Below, in pieces: positions 36,485-47,160 of a DNA stretch of 64,000 bases. The stretch is taken from contig DASUEU010000004.1 of NCBI GenBank assembly GCA_036274895.1, positions 62,001 to 126,000 on the forward strand. Direction: 5' to 3'. The position numbers and the translations under genes were made by a program. This DNA comes from CALMKX01 sp036274895. GTDB lineage: Bacteria; Acidobacteriota; Thermoanaerobaculia; Multivoradales; SZUA-115. The first letter of the stretch is position 1, and the number at the start of each line of letters is the position of its first letter. The notes below the pieces were generated by a model, which saw nothing but the letters and a program-made list of their open reading frames with translations, had not been told where the DNA came from and ran no database searches.

Positions 36485-38194
36485 ATGTCCGAACCCGTAG
36501 CAAAGCTTCCAAACCCTGATACGAGCGCTGCCGAGCCGGTGGATTCATCGGCGATGTCCCGGCGCAGCCTGCTCGGCGGCATGGGCGCCCTGGCTGCCGC
36601 TGCCACCGCCGGCTCGCTGCCCGCGGTGCTCGCGCCGACGACGGCCGAGGCCGAGATCGGCCCGGTGCTGGGCGCCAACCGCCTCGCCGTCGCCGTCGCC
36701 AAGCGCCAGGAACTGATGGCCCGGATGCAGGCCGTGGGCTCTACCGCCCACCCCGATAACGGCGACGAGGCCCGCTATCCCAACTTGATCGGCAGCTACT
36801 CCAAGGGCATGCCCCACAACGCCATCGGCGAAGTGCGGCCTGCGGCCTACTCCAAGTTCGTCAAGGCCCTCAACTCCGGGCTCAACGCCGACTTCGAGGC
36901 TATTCCCAGGGGAGGCGCTCGCCCGCAGACCAGCCCACAGTCTGGCCTGTCTTTCGACCCCGAGGGCAATGATCCCCACCAGTTCGTGCAGCCCCCGGCG
37001 CCGGCCTTCGCCAGCGCCGAAGAGGCGGGCGAGATCGTCGAGAACTACTGGATGGCCCTGCTGCGGGACACCCGCTTCACGGACTATGCCGAGAGCGACC
37101 TCGCCCACGCCGCCGCGGACGAGCTTTCCGGCCTCACCGACTTCCGTGGCCCGAAGGAAGGCGGCGTGGTCACGCCGCAGACCCTGTTCCGGGACGTTCT
37201 GCCCGGTTGCACCACCGGCCCCTACATCTCCCAGTTCATGCTCCTGGGCACGCCCTTCGGCACTGAGTACGTCGAGCGGCGCCAGCGCACCTTGGTCAAG
37301 GGCAGCGACCACATGACCAATTTCGCGGACTGGCTCGCGGTGCAGAACGGCAACGTGCCGACCTCGGCCAGGTTCGACTCCGTGCGCCGCTACCTGAGAA
37401 ACGGCCGCGACCTTTCGGAGTGGGTCCACATCGACGTGCTGTTCCAGGCCTACTTCAACGCCTGCCTGATCCTCGGCACCCCGCCGGAGCCGGGCAACTT
37501 GCCCACCGGCGGCGGCCTGGGTGCGCCGCTCAACCCGGGCAACCCCTACGTCGGCTCGCTCACCCAGGCCCCCTTCGCCACCTGGGGCCCCCCCTTCATC
37601 AAGGCCACCCTTTGCGAGGTCGCCTCTCGCGGTTTGAAGGCCGTCTGGTGGCAGAAGTGGTTCGTGCACCGCCGCCTGCGCCCGGAGGCGTTCGCCGGCC
37701 GCGTCCACGTGCACCTCTCCGGCCTGGCGGACTACCCCATCCACTCCGACGTGCTCAACTCCGAGGTTCTCGACCGGGTGTGGAGCAAGACTGGGTCCTG
37801 GCTGCTGCCCATGGCCTTCCCCGAGGGGAGCCCCACCCACCCCGCCTACGGTGCGGGCCACGCCACCGTCGCCGGTGCCAGCGTTACCATCCTCAAGGCG
37901 TTCTTCGACGAGAATTACGTGATCCCCAACCCGGTGGTCCCCAACGGCAACGGCACCAAGCTGGTGCGCTGGGAGGGCGAGCCCCTGACCGTCGGTGGCG
38001 AGCTCAACAAGATCGCCTCCAACGTCGCCACCGGCCGCAACATCGCCGGCGTGCACTGGCGCTCGGACGCCCTCGAGTCGCTGCGGCTCGGTGAAGCAGT
38101 GGCCATCGCCCTGCTGCGCGACCACAAGTCCTGCCTCCACGAGCAGGGCAGCTTCACCTTCACCAAGTTCGACGGCACCACCATCACCATCTAG
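36485..38194 (+). CDS. Vanadium-dependent haloperoxidase, Tat-exported
   Basis: The protein has 569 residues. A twin-arginine signal (SRRSLLGGMGALAAAAT, about 24-50) directs it folded to the periplasm. The PAP2-like core has all vanadate-binding blocks: KWFVHRRLRPE (Lys391, Arg399), the HPAYGAGHA block (acid-base His459) and RNIAGVHW (Arg518 and His524, the vanadium ligand). The algal bromoperoxidase-like KWxVHRxxRP form suggests bromo- or iodo-peroxidase activity: it oxidises halide with H2O2 to hypohalous acid. A strong GAGGAGGT site lies 6 nt before the ATG. It is transcribed alone, with a palindrome upstream and a hairpin downstream. Confidence 0.92.
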   Translation: MSEPVAKLPNPDTSAAEPVDSSAMSRRSLLGGMGALAAAATAGSLPAVLAPTTAEAEIGPVLGANRLAVAVAKRQELMARMQAVGSTAHPDNGDEARYPNLIGSYSKGMPHNAIGEVRPAAYSKFVKALNSGLNADFEAIPRGGARPQTSPQSGLSFDPEGNDPHQFVQPPAPAFASAEEAGEIVENYWMALLRDTRFTDYAESDLAHAAADELSGLTDFRGPKEGGVVTPQTLFRDVLPGCTTGPYISQFMLLGTPFGTEYVERRQRTLVKGSDHMTNFADWLAVQNGNVPTSARFDSVRRYLRNGRDLSEWVHIDVLFQAYFNACLILGTPPEPGNLPTGGGLGAPLNPGNPYVGSLTQAPFATWGPPFIKATLCEVASRGLKAVWWQKWFVHRRLRPEAFAGRVHVHLSGLADYPIHSDVLNSEVLDRVWSKTGSWLLPMAFPEGSPTHPAYGAGHATVAGASVTILKAFFDENYVIPNPVVPNGNGTKLVRWEGEPLTVGGELNKIASNVATGRNIAGVHWRSDALESLRLGEAVAIALLRDHKSCLHEQGSFTFTKFDGTTITI

Positions 38195-38202
38195 TAGCTC
38201 GC

Positions 38203-38238
38203 GCCGGAGCCCATCCCTTTCCAGGGTTGGGCTCCGGC
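38203..38238 (+). terminator. Hairpin terminator after haloperoxidase gene
   Basis: GCCGGAGCCCA (38203-38213) and TGGGCTCCGGC (38228-38238) form a perfect 11-bp stem, with a further CCCT/AGGG pairing inside. It starts 8 nt after the stop. No T-run follows, as with other hairpins in this window. Confidence 0.6.
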
Positions 38239-38320
38239 AGCTTCCCCGCCTCGCGACCGGCGCGATACGATCTCCCTCCGTGCCGGCGTTCCGCCGCGTA
38301 TCCCGTAAGAGGGCTTCCTC

Positions 38321-39511
38321 ATGCCAGCGACCGTCTCCGCGAGCCTCGAAGCAGGAGTGGACTTCTCTCTCTCCGCAGAGCAGCGCGCCATCCAGGAGCT
38401 CGCGCGCGACTTCGCGGCGCGGGAGATCGACCCCATCGTCGACGAGATCGACGAGGCCCAGCGCTTCCCCCGCGAGGTGATGGCCAAGGCCGGGGAGCTG
38501 GGTTTCCTCGGTGTGCTTTTCCCCGAGGAGCTGGGGGGAGCCGGGCTCGGCTACGTCGAGTACGTGCTGGTGGTCACCGAGCTGTCGAAGGTGGACCCTT
38601 CCGTGGGCATCAGCGTCGCCGCGCACAACTCTCTGTGCACCAATCACATCTACAAGTTCGGCGACCCCGAGCAGCGCCGTCGCTGGGTCACTCCCCTGGC
38701 CAGCGGCCGGAAGATCGGCGCCTGGGGCCTGACCGAGGCCGGCTCCGGCTCCGACGCCGCAGCCGCCCGCACCAGCGCCCGACCGGCGGACGGTGGCTGG
38801 GTCTTGAACGGCGCCAAGGCCTTTTGCACCCACGGCTCGGTGGGCGACATCTGCGTGGTGTTGGCGGTGACCGAGCCCGAGGCCCCCAAGGGCAGGAACC
38901 TCTCGGCCTTCGTGCTCGAGAAAGGGATGGCAGGCTTCCGGCCTGGCAAGAAAGAGAACAAGCTCGGCATCCGCGCCTCGGACACCGCCGAGGTGGTGCT
39001 CGAGGACTGCTTCGTGCCCGAGGACCACCTCCTGGGCGAGCGGGGCGACGGCTTCCGTCAGGCCCTGGCCGTGCTCGACGGCGGCCGCATCTCGATCGCC
39101 GCCCTCGGCCTGGGCACGGCCATCGGTGCCTTCGACGCCGCTCGCCGCTACGCCAAGGAGCGCGAGCAATTCGGCCAGCCGATCGCGAGCTTCCAGGCGA
39201 TCCAGTTCGCGCTCGCCGACATGGCCACCCGCATCGCCGCTGCCGAGGCCCTGACCCTCGCGGCTGCCGCCGAGATGGACCGCACCGGGAAGGTGACCCT
39301 CAAGGCGTCCGAGGCCAAGCTGATGGCCGGCGAGGCCGCCGTCTTCTGTGCCGAGCGCGGGGTGCAGATCCACGGCGGCTACGGCTTCATCAAGGACTAT
39401 CGGGCCGAGAAGTACTACCGCGACGCCAAAATCTGCACCATCGGTGAGGGCACCAGCGAGATCCAGCGCCTGGTGATCGCCCGCCAGATGCTCAAGGGCG
39501 CCTCGGCATGA
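38321..39511 (+). CDS. Acyl-CoA dehydrogenase (short/branched-chain type)
   Basis: The protein has 396 residues and the complete ACAD fold: FAD and substrate motifs WGLTEAGSGSDAAA and FCTHGSVGDI, then HGGYGFIKDYRAEKYYRDAKI and GEGTSEIQRLVIARQ, whose glutamate is the catalytic base in short-chain enzymes. It oxidises acyl-CoA to enoyl-CoA, passing electrons to ETF. It is coupled by a 4-nt overlap to meaB and then the methylmalonyl-CoA epimerase gene. That suggests work on branched-chain amino-acid or propionate-yielding acyl-CoAs; the exact chain specificity is not readable. GAGGG precedes the ATG. Confidence 0.93.
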   Translation: MPATVSASLEAGVDFSLSAEQRAIQELARDFAAREIDPIVDEIDEAQRFPREVMAKAGELGFLGVLFPEELGGAGLGYVEYVLVVTELSKVDPSVGISVAAHNSLCTNHIYKFGDPEQRRRWVTPLASGRKIGAWGLTEAGSGSDAAAARTSARPADGGWVLNGAKAFCTHGSVGDICVVLAVTEPEAPKGRNLSAFVLEKGMAGFRPGKKENKLGIRASDTAEVVLEDCFVPEDHLLGERGDGFRQALAVLDGGRISIAALGLGTAIGAFDAARRYAKEREQFGQPIASFQAIQFALADMATRIAAAEALTLAAAAEMDRTGKVTLKASEAKLMAGEAAVFCAERGVQIHGGYGFIKDYRAEKYYRDAKICTIGEGTSEIQRLVIARQMLKGASA

Positions 39512-40488
39512 GCGTTGACAAGGGCGGCGGGATCTCCTTCGAGCCGTTGCTCGAAGGGGTACGAGCCCGCCGGTCACGCGCCCTGGGCCGGGCCATCTCG
39601 CTGGTGGAAGATGGCCGGGAGGGGGCGGCGCGGCTGATCGCGGCGATCTACGGCGAGGTCGGCCGGGCCCGGGTGGTGGGCGTCACGGGCCCTCCTGGGG
39701 CGGGCAAGAGCACCCTGGTCGACCGCCTGGCCCGCTTCGCCCGTGGGCGGGGGGAGACGGTGGGCATCCTGGCTGTCGACCCCACCAGCCCCTTCTCGGG
39801 CGGCGCCATCCTGGGCGACCGCATCCGCATGCAGGGCTTGGCCACCGACCCCGGGGTGTTCATCCGCTCGATGGCCACCCGGGGGGCGATGGGCGGGCTG
39901 TCCCGTGCCACGCCGGACGCCGTCGACCTGCTCGACGCCGCCGGCTTCGACTGGGTGCTGGTCGAGACCGTGGGTGTGGGCCAGGACGAGGTGGACGTGG
40001 TGAGGATGGTCGAGACGGTGGTGCTGGTCACCGTCCCGGGCCTGGGCGACGACATCCAGGCGATCAAGGCCGGGGTGATGGAGATCGCCGACCTCTTCGT
40101 GGTCAACAAGGCGGACCGCGAGGGGGTGGAGCGCACGTGTCGCGATATTGAGATGCTGCTCTCCCTGGCGCCGGCCGCGACCTGGCATCCGCCGATCGTG
40201 CGCACCGTGGCCAGCCGCGGCGAGGGCATCGAGGAGCTCGCCCAGGGTATCGAGGCGCACCGCGGCCACCTGATCGAGACCGGCGAGCTCGCGGCGCGGC
40301 GCCGAGCCCAGTTGCGCCTGAGGGTGGAGACGATCCTGAAACAGCGAGTCCTGATGGCCGCGGACCGTGGCGACCGCCTGGTGCGGGAGATCGACCAGGC
40401 CTTCGCGGCCGGTCGGGATCCCTATCGAACCGCCGACCACCTCTTCGCCGAGGTGGTGGAGGAGGAGGTCGCCGGGAGGCACCCATGA
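39508..40488 (+). CDS. meaB: Methylmalonyl-CoA mutase-associated GTPase MeaB
   Basis: The protein has 326 residues. Walker A is GPPGAGKS (61-68), and the LAVDPTSPFSGGAILGDRIRM block, ETVGVGQDEVDVVRMVETV and NKAD specificity motif identify the MeaB/ArgK G3E GTPase. It gates cobalamin loading and protects methylmalonyl-CoA mutase. The mutase genes themselves are not in the window. It overlaps both the acyl-CoA dehydrogenase and the epimerase genes by 4 nt. Confidence 0.96.
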   Translation: MSVDKGGGISFEPLLEGVRARRSRALGRAISLVEDGREGAARLIAAIYGEVGRARVVGVTGPPGAGKSTLVDRLARFARGRGETVGILAVDPTSPFSGGAILGDRIRMQGLATDPGVFIRSMATRGAMGGLSRATPDAVDLLDAAGFDWVLVETVGVGQDEVDVVRMVETVVLVTVPGLGDDIQAIKAGVMEIADLFVVNKADREGVERTCRDIEMLLSLAPAATWHPPIVRTVASRGEGIEELAQGIEAHRGHLIETGELAARRRAQLRLRVETILKQRVLMAADRGDRLVREIDQAFAAGRDPYRTADHLFAEVVEEEVAGRHP

Positions 40489-40898
40489 TCGAGGGCCTGG
40501 ACCACATCGGCATCGCCGTCGCCTCGCTCGACGAGGCGCGGAAGTTCTACGAGGGCCTGGGCTTGACGGTGGCCCACGTCGAGGAGCTGGCCGCCGAGGG
40601 GGTGCGGGTGGCGGTGATCCCCTGCGGCAGCACGCGCATCGAGCTGCTGGAGCCGCTGTCGCCGGACTCGGTCGTGGGCCGCTTCCTGGCCCGCAGGGGC
40701 CCCGGGGTTCACCACCTCTGCTTCGCCACCGGCGACGTCGATGGCGACTCCGAGCAGCTGCGGGCGAAGGGCCTCGAGGTCCTGCGCGAGCAGCCCACCG
40801 AAGGCGCCGAAGGCTGCCGGGTGCAGTTCGTCCACCCGAAGAGCACGGGCGGCGTGCTGGTCGAGCTGTCCGAGCGGCCGACTCAGAACTGCACGTAG
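40485..40898 (+). CDS. mce: Methylmalonyl-CoA epimerase
   Basis: The protein has 137 residues forming two glyoxalase/VOC half-domains. Metal-ligand segments are visible: LDHIGIAVASLDEARKFYEGLG, IELLEPLSPDSVVGRFLARRGPGVHHLCFAT, and VQFVHPKSTGGVLVELSE. It interconverts (S)- and (R)-methylmalonyl-CoA between propionyl-CoA carboxylase and the mutase. It is the third gene of the acyl-CoA dehydrogenase-meaB-mce operon. Its 3' end overlaps the convergent hypothetical gene by 16 nt. Confidence 0.95.
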   Translation: MIEGLDHIGIAVASLDEARKFYEGLGLTVAHVEELAAEGVRVAVIPCGSTRIELLEPLSPDSVVGRFLARRGPGVHHLCFATGDVDGDSEQLRAKGLEVLREQPTEGAEGCRVQFVHPKSTGGVLVELSERPTQNCT

Positions 40899-41704
40899 GC
40901 CAGGAAGTACTCGGCGGGTTCGATCTTCTTGTAGGCCAGGTCCTCGGCCTTGTCGAGGGTCAGCTCGAACTGGCCGGCACGCTCGCGTCCGTTCGACAGC
41001 ATCAGCACGTCGAGGCTGCTGACCTTGCCCTCGTGGCGGTTCTTGACGTCCACCAGAGCTGCCGCCACCGCGCGCAGGGCGTCGAAGACGGCGGCCTCAG
41101 AGTCGGTCTTCAGCTCGACCAGGGCGCGGTTGGGCTTGGTGCCCTGGAAGACCCGGGTCCCTGGGAAGCCGTCGCGCACCAGCATCCGCTCGAGGTCACG
41201 GGCGGCGTCCTCGGCGGGAAAGGGGCGGCGAGTCATGCTCAGGAGGTCGGGATAGCCGGCACGAGTGCGGCCCACGGTCGGCGGTCCGGTTTCGGAGAGG
41301 GGGCTCTCTGCCCGGCGCGCCTGCGGCAGGTTCTCGGGGGAGGGCTGGCGGTCGCGGATCAGGGCGCCCATCTCCCGGCGCTCCTGCTCCTCCTTCGCCT
41401 TCTGGCGTTGGCGGGCGGTCTGGGTCTGGGCGCCGACCTGCTCGGTCTTGCCCTGCTCGATCACGACCGCCTTGCCGAGGTTGTCCTGGTTCGCCTTCTC
41501 GGTCCTCGCGACGTCGATCTCGGAAAGCTTGAGGAAGGTCTGGGTCCCGTTCGCCAGGGTGATGATGGCTCGGTCCCCCTCCACTCGGTACTTCTCCTTG
41601 GCCGGCAGCGAGGAGCCGTCCTTGAGATAGATGGTGTAGGCGAGGGCCGGGCCGGCCAAGGCCAGGAGGGCGAGACAAAAGGCGACGAGGACGTTGCGGC
41701 GCAT
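40883..41704 (-). CDS. Secreted hypothetical protein
   Basis: The protein has 273 residues starting at ATG 41704, with a signal peptide (MRRNVLVAFCLALLALAGPALA). A short beta domain follows (YTIYLKDGSSLPAKEKYRVEGDRAIITLANGTQTFLKLSEID split by family standards into strand pairs), resembling the small beta motif found in many acidobacterial periplasmic proteins. The middle (about 75-150) is a charged helix rich in Gln, Lys and Glu, and the last 100 residues are an alpha/beta segment with no family I recognise. It is divergent from carA (41 nt apart) and overlaps the mce 3' end. Confidence 0.72.
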   Translation of the reverse strand: MRRNVLVAFCLALLALAGPALAYTIYLKDGSSLPAKEKYRVEGDRAIITLANGTQTFLKLSEIDVARTEKANQDNLGKAVVIEQGKTEQVGAQTQTARQRQKAKEEQERREMGALIRDRQPSPENLPQARRAESPLSETGPPTVGRTRAGYPDLLSMTRRPFPAEDAARDLERMLVRDGFPGTRVFQGTKPNRALVELKTDSEAAVFDALRAVAAALVDVKNRHEGKVSSLDVLMLSNGRERAGQFELTLDKAEDLAYKKIEPAEYFLAYVQF

Positions 41705-41745
41705 CGGGGGGCCTCCAGGGTCGTGCGCTATCATACGCGCCGATC

Positions 41746-42848
<1,103 letters not shown>

Positions 42849-42852
<4 letters not shown>

Positions 42853-44066
42853 AGCCGCGCCTGCCGCTCGAGCTCGAGCTGGCGTGGCGTTTCGCCCGCG
42901 GCCGGGAGAGCGGACTGCTGGCGGGCACGGCACGGGCCGCCCTGGTGGGGGCAGGGCTGGGTGTGGCCTCCCTGGTGATCGCCATGGCCCTGATGACCGG
43001 CTACAGCGAGGATCTGCGCACCAAGCTGTTGGGGGGCAACGCGACGGTGGGGATCTTTCCCCTCGACGACCCGCAGCTCGGCCTCTCGCCGGCCGAGCTG
43101 CAGCAACTGGCCTCGCTGCCAGGAGTGACGGCCGTCGGCCACGTGCTCTACCGCCAGGGGCTGCTGGGTCGGGGACTTTCCGGGGCGGGAGCGGTGGACG
43201 TCACGCTGCGGGGGGTGGACCCCGGCGCCGACCGGCGCGCCACCCCGGAACAGCTCGCCAGGGGGCCGGATGGCGTGCCCGGCGCGGTGCTCGGTGACGA
43301 GCTGGCGCGGCGGCTCGGTGTTGTCGCGGGGGAGAAGGTGGTGCTCACCGCCTTCGAGGCTCCCGCTGGCGGGCGGCCTCGGTTCCACTTCCAGAGCCTG
43401 CGGGTGGCGGGGACCTTCAAGAGTGGCTTCGCCGAGTTCGACCAGTCCTGGGCCTTGATCGACCGCGAGACCCTCTCCCGGATCGCCAGCGCCGGGCCGC
43501 GGGCCTTCTACGAGCTGGCGCTCTCGGACCCGGCCTCGGCGCCGGGGATCGCCGACGCGGTGCGGGGTTTTCTCGGGGAGCGCTTCGGCGTCTCCGACTG
43601 GCGGGACCTCAACCGGGAGCTGTTCGCGGCCCTGGCGCTCCAGAAGCGGCTGCTCTTCCTGGTGCTCGGGCTGATCGTGCTGGTGTCGACCTTCAACGTC
43701 GCCTCGACCCTGGTGGTGCTGGTGCGCGAGCGGATGCGGGACCTCGGAGCCCTGGCTGCCATGGGGCTCGGGCCGGGCTCCTTCGCCACGGTGTTCGTGC
43801 TGTGCGGCGGCTTCCTGGGGCTGGTGGGCACGGCCGCGGGCATCCTGGGCGGTAGTCTGGTGTGCTGGGTGCTGACCCGCTGGGAGCTGATCCGTTTCGA
43901 CTCGGAGGTCGCAGCGGTCTATTTCTTGAGCTCGGTGCCCTTTCGCGTCGACCTGGGGGACCTGGCGGCGATCAGTGGCCTGGCTCTTGCTTTGACTCTC
44001 GCGGTCTGCCTCCTACCAGCCATCCGGGCGGCACGCATCGAACCGGGAAGTGCCCTGCGGGCGTAA
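42849..44066 (+). CDS. LolC/LolE-type ABC transporter permease
   Basis: The protein has 405 residues. The N-terminal block (LPLELELAWRFARGRE ... TARAALVGAGLGVASLVIAMALMTGYSEDLRTKLLGGNA) is characteristic of LolC/E. A periplasmic domain (about 65-260) and three C-terminal helices (LLFLVLGLIVLVSTFNVASTLVVLVRERM and following) complete the FtsX layout. LolCDE extracts lipoproteins from the inner membrane for delivery to LolA. No LolD ATPase lies beside it, so it must use one encoded elsewhere. Its ATGA overlap with carA is functionally unexpected. Confidence 0.9.
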
Positions 44067-44114
44067 CGGATCAGACCCCTCGAGCGTATTGTCTTCGTGA
44101 CCGGAACCTGGGTG

Positions 44115-44318
44115 ATGTCAGCACCGCAACCCGACCTCACCGTCGCCCTCTCGAGCTCCAACCCCTGGGCTTGGGTGGCGGCGATCCGCCTGGCCCTGCG
44201 CCGGGCCGGCCGTCCCCAGACCGAGATCGAAGAGTTCAGCGACGAGGCCCTCGAGGACCCCCGCCCCGACGCCGTGCGCAAGGTCTGCGAGCGCTGGGCG
44301 CGGGTCGAGCACGCGTAG
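44115..44318 (+). CDS. Small conserved hypothetical protein
   Basis: A 67-residue protein: an N-terminal strand (LTVALSSSNPWAWVAAIRLALRRAG) then an acidic helix (TEIEEFSDEALE) and VRKVCERWARVE. The pattern of a short strand, NPxAWVAAIRLALRRAG and EIEEFSDEA resembles a small uncharacterised family I recall from Acidobacteria and Deltaproteobacteria. ATG 44115 is preferred over the GTG at 44097 because it gives the typical start. No function can be assigned. It is followed by the repeat cluster at 44355-44444. Confidence 0.6.
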   Translation: MSAPQPDLTVALSSSNPWAWVAAIRLALRRAGRPQTEIEEFSDEALEDPRPDAVRKVCERWARVEHA

Positions 44319-44381
44319 GATCCCCAACCAAGCCGACCGCAATCCCGTCGCAAATGCGGCTCCCCGTGGCCGCCCTCCGGT

Positions 44382-44444
44382 GTAGGGACGGACCAACGCG
44401 TCCGCCCTCCTCGCCGAGGGGCAGGCACGGGGGCCTGCCCCTAC
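44382..44444. repeat. Head-to-head pair of GTAGGGGC hairpin elements
   Basis: Copy F (44382-44407, plus) starts GTAGGGAC and has stem GGAC/GTCC extended by GCCC. Copy G (44419-44444, minus) has stem GGGCAGGC/GCCTGCCC, the same as copy B apart from a loop change. A partial copy (GCGGCTCCCCGTGGCCGCCC, 44357-44376) lies just before. All fall between the convergent small gene and the dienelactone hydrolase gene. Confidence 0.7.
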
Positions 44445-45274
44445 CGCAGGTATTTCCCAAAGAACGCCAACGTCTTCGCCCAGGCATCCTCGGCGGCGTC
44501 CTGCTTGTAGCGGCCTCCGGAGGGGTTGGCGAAGGCGTGGTCGGCCCCCTCGTAGACGTGGATCTCGGCGCTCTTGCCGGCCGCCTTCAGGGCCGCCTCG
44601 AATTGCCGGACCCCCTCCACCGGGATGCCCTTGTCGAGGGCGCCGAAGATCCCCAGGATCGGGCTCTTGAGCCCTCCCAGCTTCGCCGGGTCGGTCTCGA
44701 CCCGGCCGTAGTAGATCGTCGCGGCGTCGATCTGGTCGGGGGCCAGGAGGGCCGTGCGCAGTGACCAGCCACCACCGAAGCACCAGCCGATCACGCCCAC
44801 TTTCTTGGCGCCAGCGGTCCCCCGGAGGTAGGCGATGGCCCCGCGCAGGTTGTCCTCGATCTGGGCCGTGCGCCCCTGGCTGCCCTGGGCGAGAGCCCGG
44901 GCCTCCTCGGGGGTGGCGCCGGCCTTGCCCTCGTAGAGGTCCACGGCCAGGGCCACGTAGCCCTCGCCGGCGAGCTGGCGGGCCATGGACTCGATGTTGG
45001 CGTTCAACCCCCACCATTCATGGATCACCACCACGCCGGGCGCGCCCGCCGGGGCTCCCTTGGGCCGGGCGAGGAAGCCGGTGATGGGCTTGCCCTCGAC
45101 CGTGGCGTAAGCGACACGGGAGTCTTCCACCGCGCCGCGCGGTGCCATTGTGGCCGCCGGGCTGGCGGTGGGAGCGTCGTGACGGTGCTCCTGGGCCATT
45201 CGGTCGAGGTGGTCGTCGGCGAGAGCGGGGACGAGGAACAGGGTGGTGGCGAGGGCGAGAGCGGTTGTCTTCAT
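44441..45274 (-). CDS. Dienelactone hydrolase-family protein, exported
   Basis: The protein has 277 residues starting at ATG 45274, with GAGGAGG upstream; an earlier in-frame ATG lacks such a site. The signal peptide is MKTTALALATTLFLVPALA. The DLH alpha/beta-hydrolase carries the nucleophile Cys in GVIGWCFGGGWS, Asp in GALDKGIPVEG and His in EGADHAFANP. It hydrolyses lactone or ester bonds; the true substrate is unknown and members of this family are often non-specific. It is divergent from lepA with an 86-nt gap. Confidence 0.9.
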   Translation of the reverse strand: MKTTALALATTLFLVPALADDHLDRMAQEHRHDAPTASPAATMAPRGAVEDSRVAYATVEGKPITGFLARPKGAPAGAPGVVVIHEWWGLNANIESMARQLAGEGYVALAVDLYEGKAGATPEEARALAQGSQGRTAQIEDNLRGAIAYLRGTAGAKKVGVIGWCFGGGWSLRTALLAPDQIDAATIYYGRVETDPAKLGGLKSPILGIFGALDKGIPVEGVRQFEAALKAAGKSAEIHVYEGADHAFANPSGGRYKQDAAEDAWAKTLAFFGKYLR

Positions 45275-45360
45275 GGTCGAGCCTCCTCGGGGCGATAGAC
45301 TAGCGGACTCGGGCTCGCCTCGATCCAGGGGAGCCCCTCCCGACAACGAGGTTCACCAAC

Positions 45361-47160
45361 GTGGAGCAGATCCGCAACTTTTGCATCATCGCCCACATCG
45401 ACCACGGCAAGTCGACGCTCGCCGACCGGTTGATCCAGCGCTGTGGCGGCGTCGATGCCCGCGACTTCCGGGACCAGATCCTGGACTCGATGGACATCGA
45501 GCGCGAGCGGGGCATCACCATCAAGAGCAACACCATCACTCTGCCCTACACGGCGAAGGACGGCAAGACCTACCAGCTCAACCTGATCGACACGCCGGGC
45601 CACGTGGACTTCTCCCACGAGGTGCGGCGGTCGCTGATGTCCTGCGAGGGTGCCTTGTTGCTGGTGGATGCTTCCCAGGGCGTGGAAGCCCAGACCCTGG
45701 CCAACCTCTACCTCGCACTCGAGCACGACCTCGAGATCATCCCGGTGATCAACAAGATCGACCTGCCGGCGGCCGACCCCGAGCGCATCCTCGAGGAAAT
45801 CGACCAGGACTTGGGCCTCGACCCCTTCGAGGCGGTCAAGGTCTCGGCCAAGCTGGGCACCGGCATCGACGACCTGCTCGAGGCCATCGTCACCAAGCTG
45901 CCGCCGCCCAAGGGCGACCCGGAGGGCCCGACCAAGGCCTCCCTCTTCGACGCCCAGTACGACGCCTACCGTGGCGCCGTGATGCTGGTGCGGGTGCGCG
46001 ACGGCGCGATCCGGCCGGGCATGAAGATGCGTCTGATGCACTCGCAGGAGGACCATCCGGTGGAGGAGGTCGGCCTGCTGCGCTTGAAGCGGGTGCCGGT
46101 CGAGCAGCTGACGGCGGGGCAGGTGGGTTACGTGATCGCCGGCATCAAGAGCCTCTCCGGCCTCGCCATCGGCGACACCATCACCGACGCCAACCGCCCG
46201 GCCGCCGAGCCGATCCCCGGCTACAAAGAGGCGAAGCCGATGGTCTTCTCCTCCCTCTACCCGGTCAACAACGACGAGTACGAGGACCTCGCCAAGGCCC
46301 TCGAGAAGCTCAAGCTCAACGACGCCGCCCTGACCTACGAGAAGGACTCCTCCTCGGCCCTGGGCTTCGGCTTCCGGTGCGGCTTCTTGGGTCTGCTGCA
46401 CTTGGACGTGGTCCAGGAGCGCCTGGAGCGGGAGTTCGACCAGTCGCTGATCCTCTCGGCTCCCTCCGTGCGCTACCGCATCGAGCTGTCGGACGGCTCG
46501 GTCGAGGAGATCGACAATCCTTCCCATTACCCGGATCCGGCCAAGATCGACCGGGCTTTCGAGCCCTATATCCTGGGCAACATCCTGATGCCGGAGCGCT
46601 ACGTGGGCACGGTCATGGAGCTGTGCCGCGAGCGGCGGGGGGTCAACACCACCTTCAAGTACCTGGCCGCCGGGCGGGTGGAGCTGTCCTCCGAGCTGCC
46701 GCTCGCCGAGGTGCTCTTCGACTTCTACGATCGTCTCAAGAGTCTGACCCAGGGCTACGGCTCCCTCGACTACGAGGAGCTCGACCTGCGCGAGACCGAT
46801 CTGGTCAAGGTGGACATCCTGGTCAACGGCGAGAAGGTGGACGCCCTCTCGCAGCTGGTGCACCGGGAGAAGGCCCGGCCCCGGGCGCTGCGCTACTGCG
46901 AGCGGCTGGCCGAGACGATCCCCCGCCAGCAGTACAAGATCGCCATCCAGGGCACCATCGGCGGCCAAGTGATCGCCCGCACCACCATCAACGCCTTCCG
47001 CAAGGACGTCACGGCGAAATGCTATGGTGGTGACATCACGCGCAAGAGAAAGCTGCTCGAAAAGCAGAAGGAAGGCAAGAAGCGGATGAAGATGGTGGGG
47101 TCGGTGGAGATCCCCCAGAGCGCGTTCGTGGCCGTGCTCAAGACCGACGAGGGGGGCTGA
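45361..47160 (+). CDS. lepA: Elongation factor 4 (LepA)
   Basis: The protein has 599 residues starting at GTG. G1 [14 protein letters not shown], switch [11 protein letters not shown], G3 DTPGHVDF and G4 NKIDLP are intact, and the unique C-terminal domain ([28 protein letters not shown]-type, here [15 protein letters not shown]) is present. LepA back-translocates or remodels ribosomes under stress. The stop TGA shares a base with the ATG of a CDGSH protein gene, so that gene is translationally coupled. Confidence 0.98.
   Translation: [599 protein letters not shown]

Noticed and set aside
36545..39577. 1010-codon minus-strand frame
   Set aside because: It lies opposite the haloperoxidase and acyl-CoA dehydrogenase genes, both with intact active sites. 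It shows only low-complexity composition.
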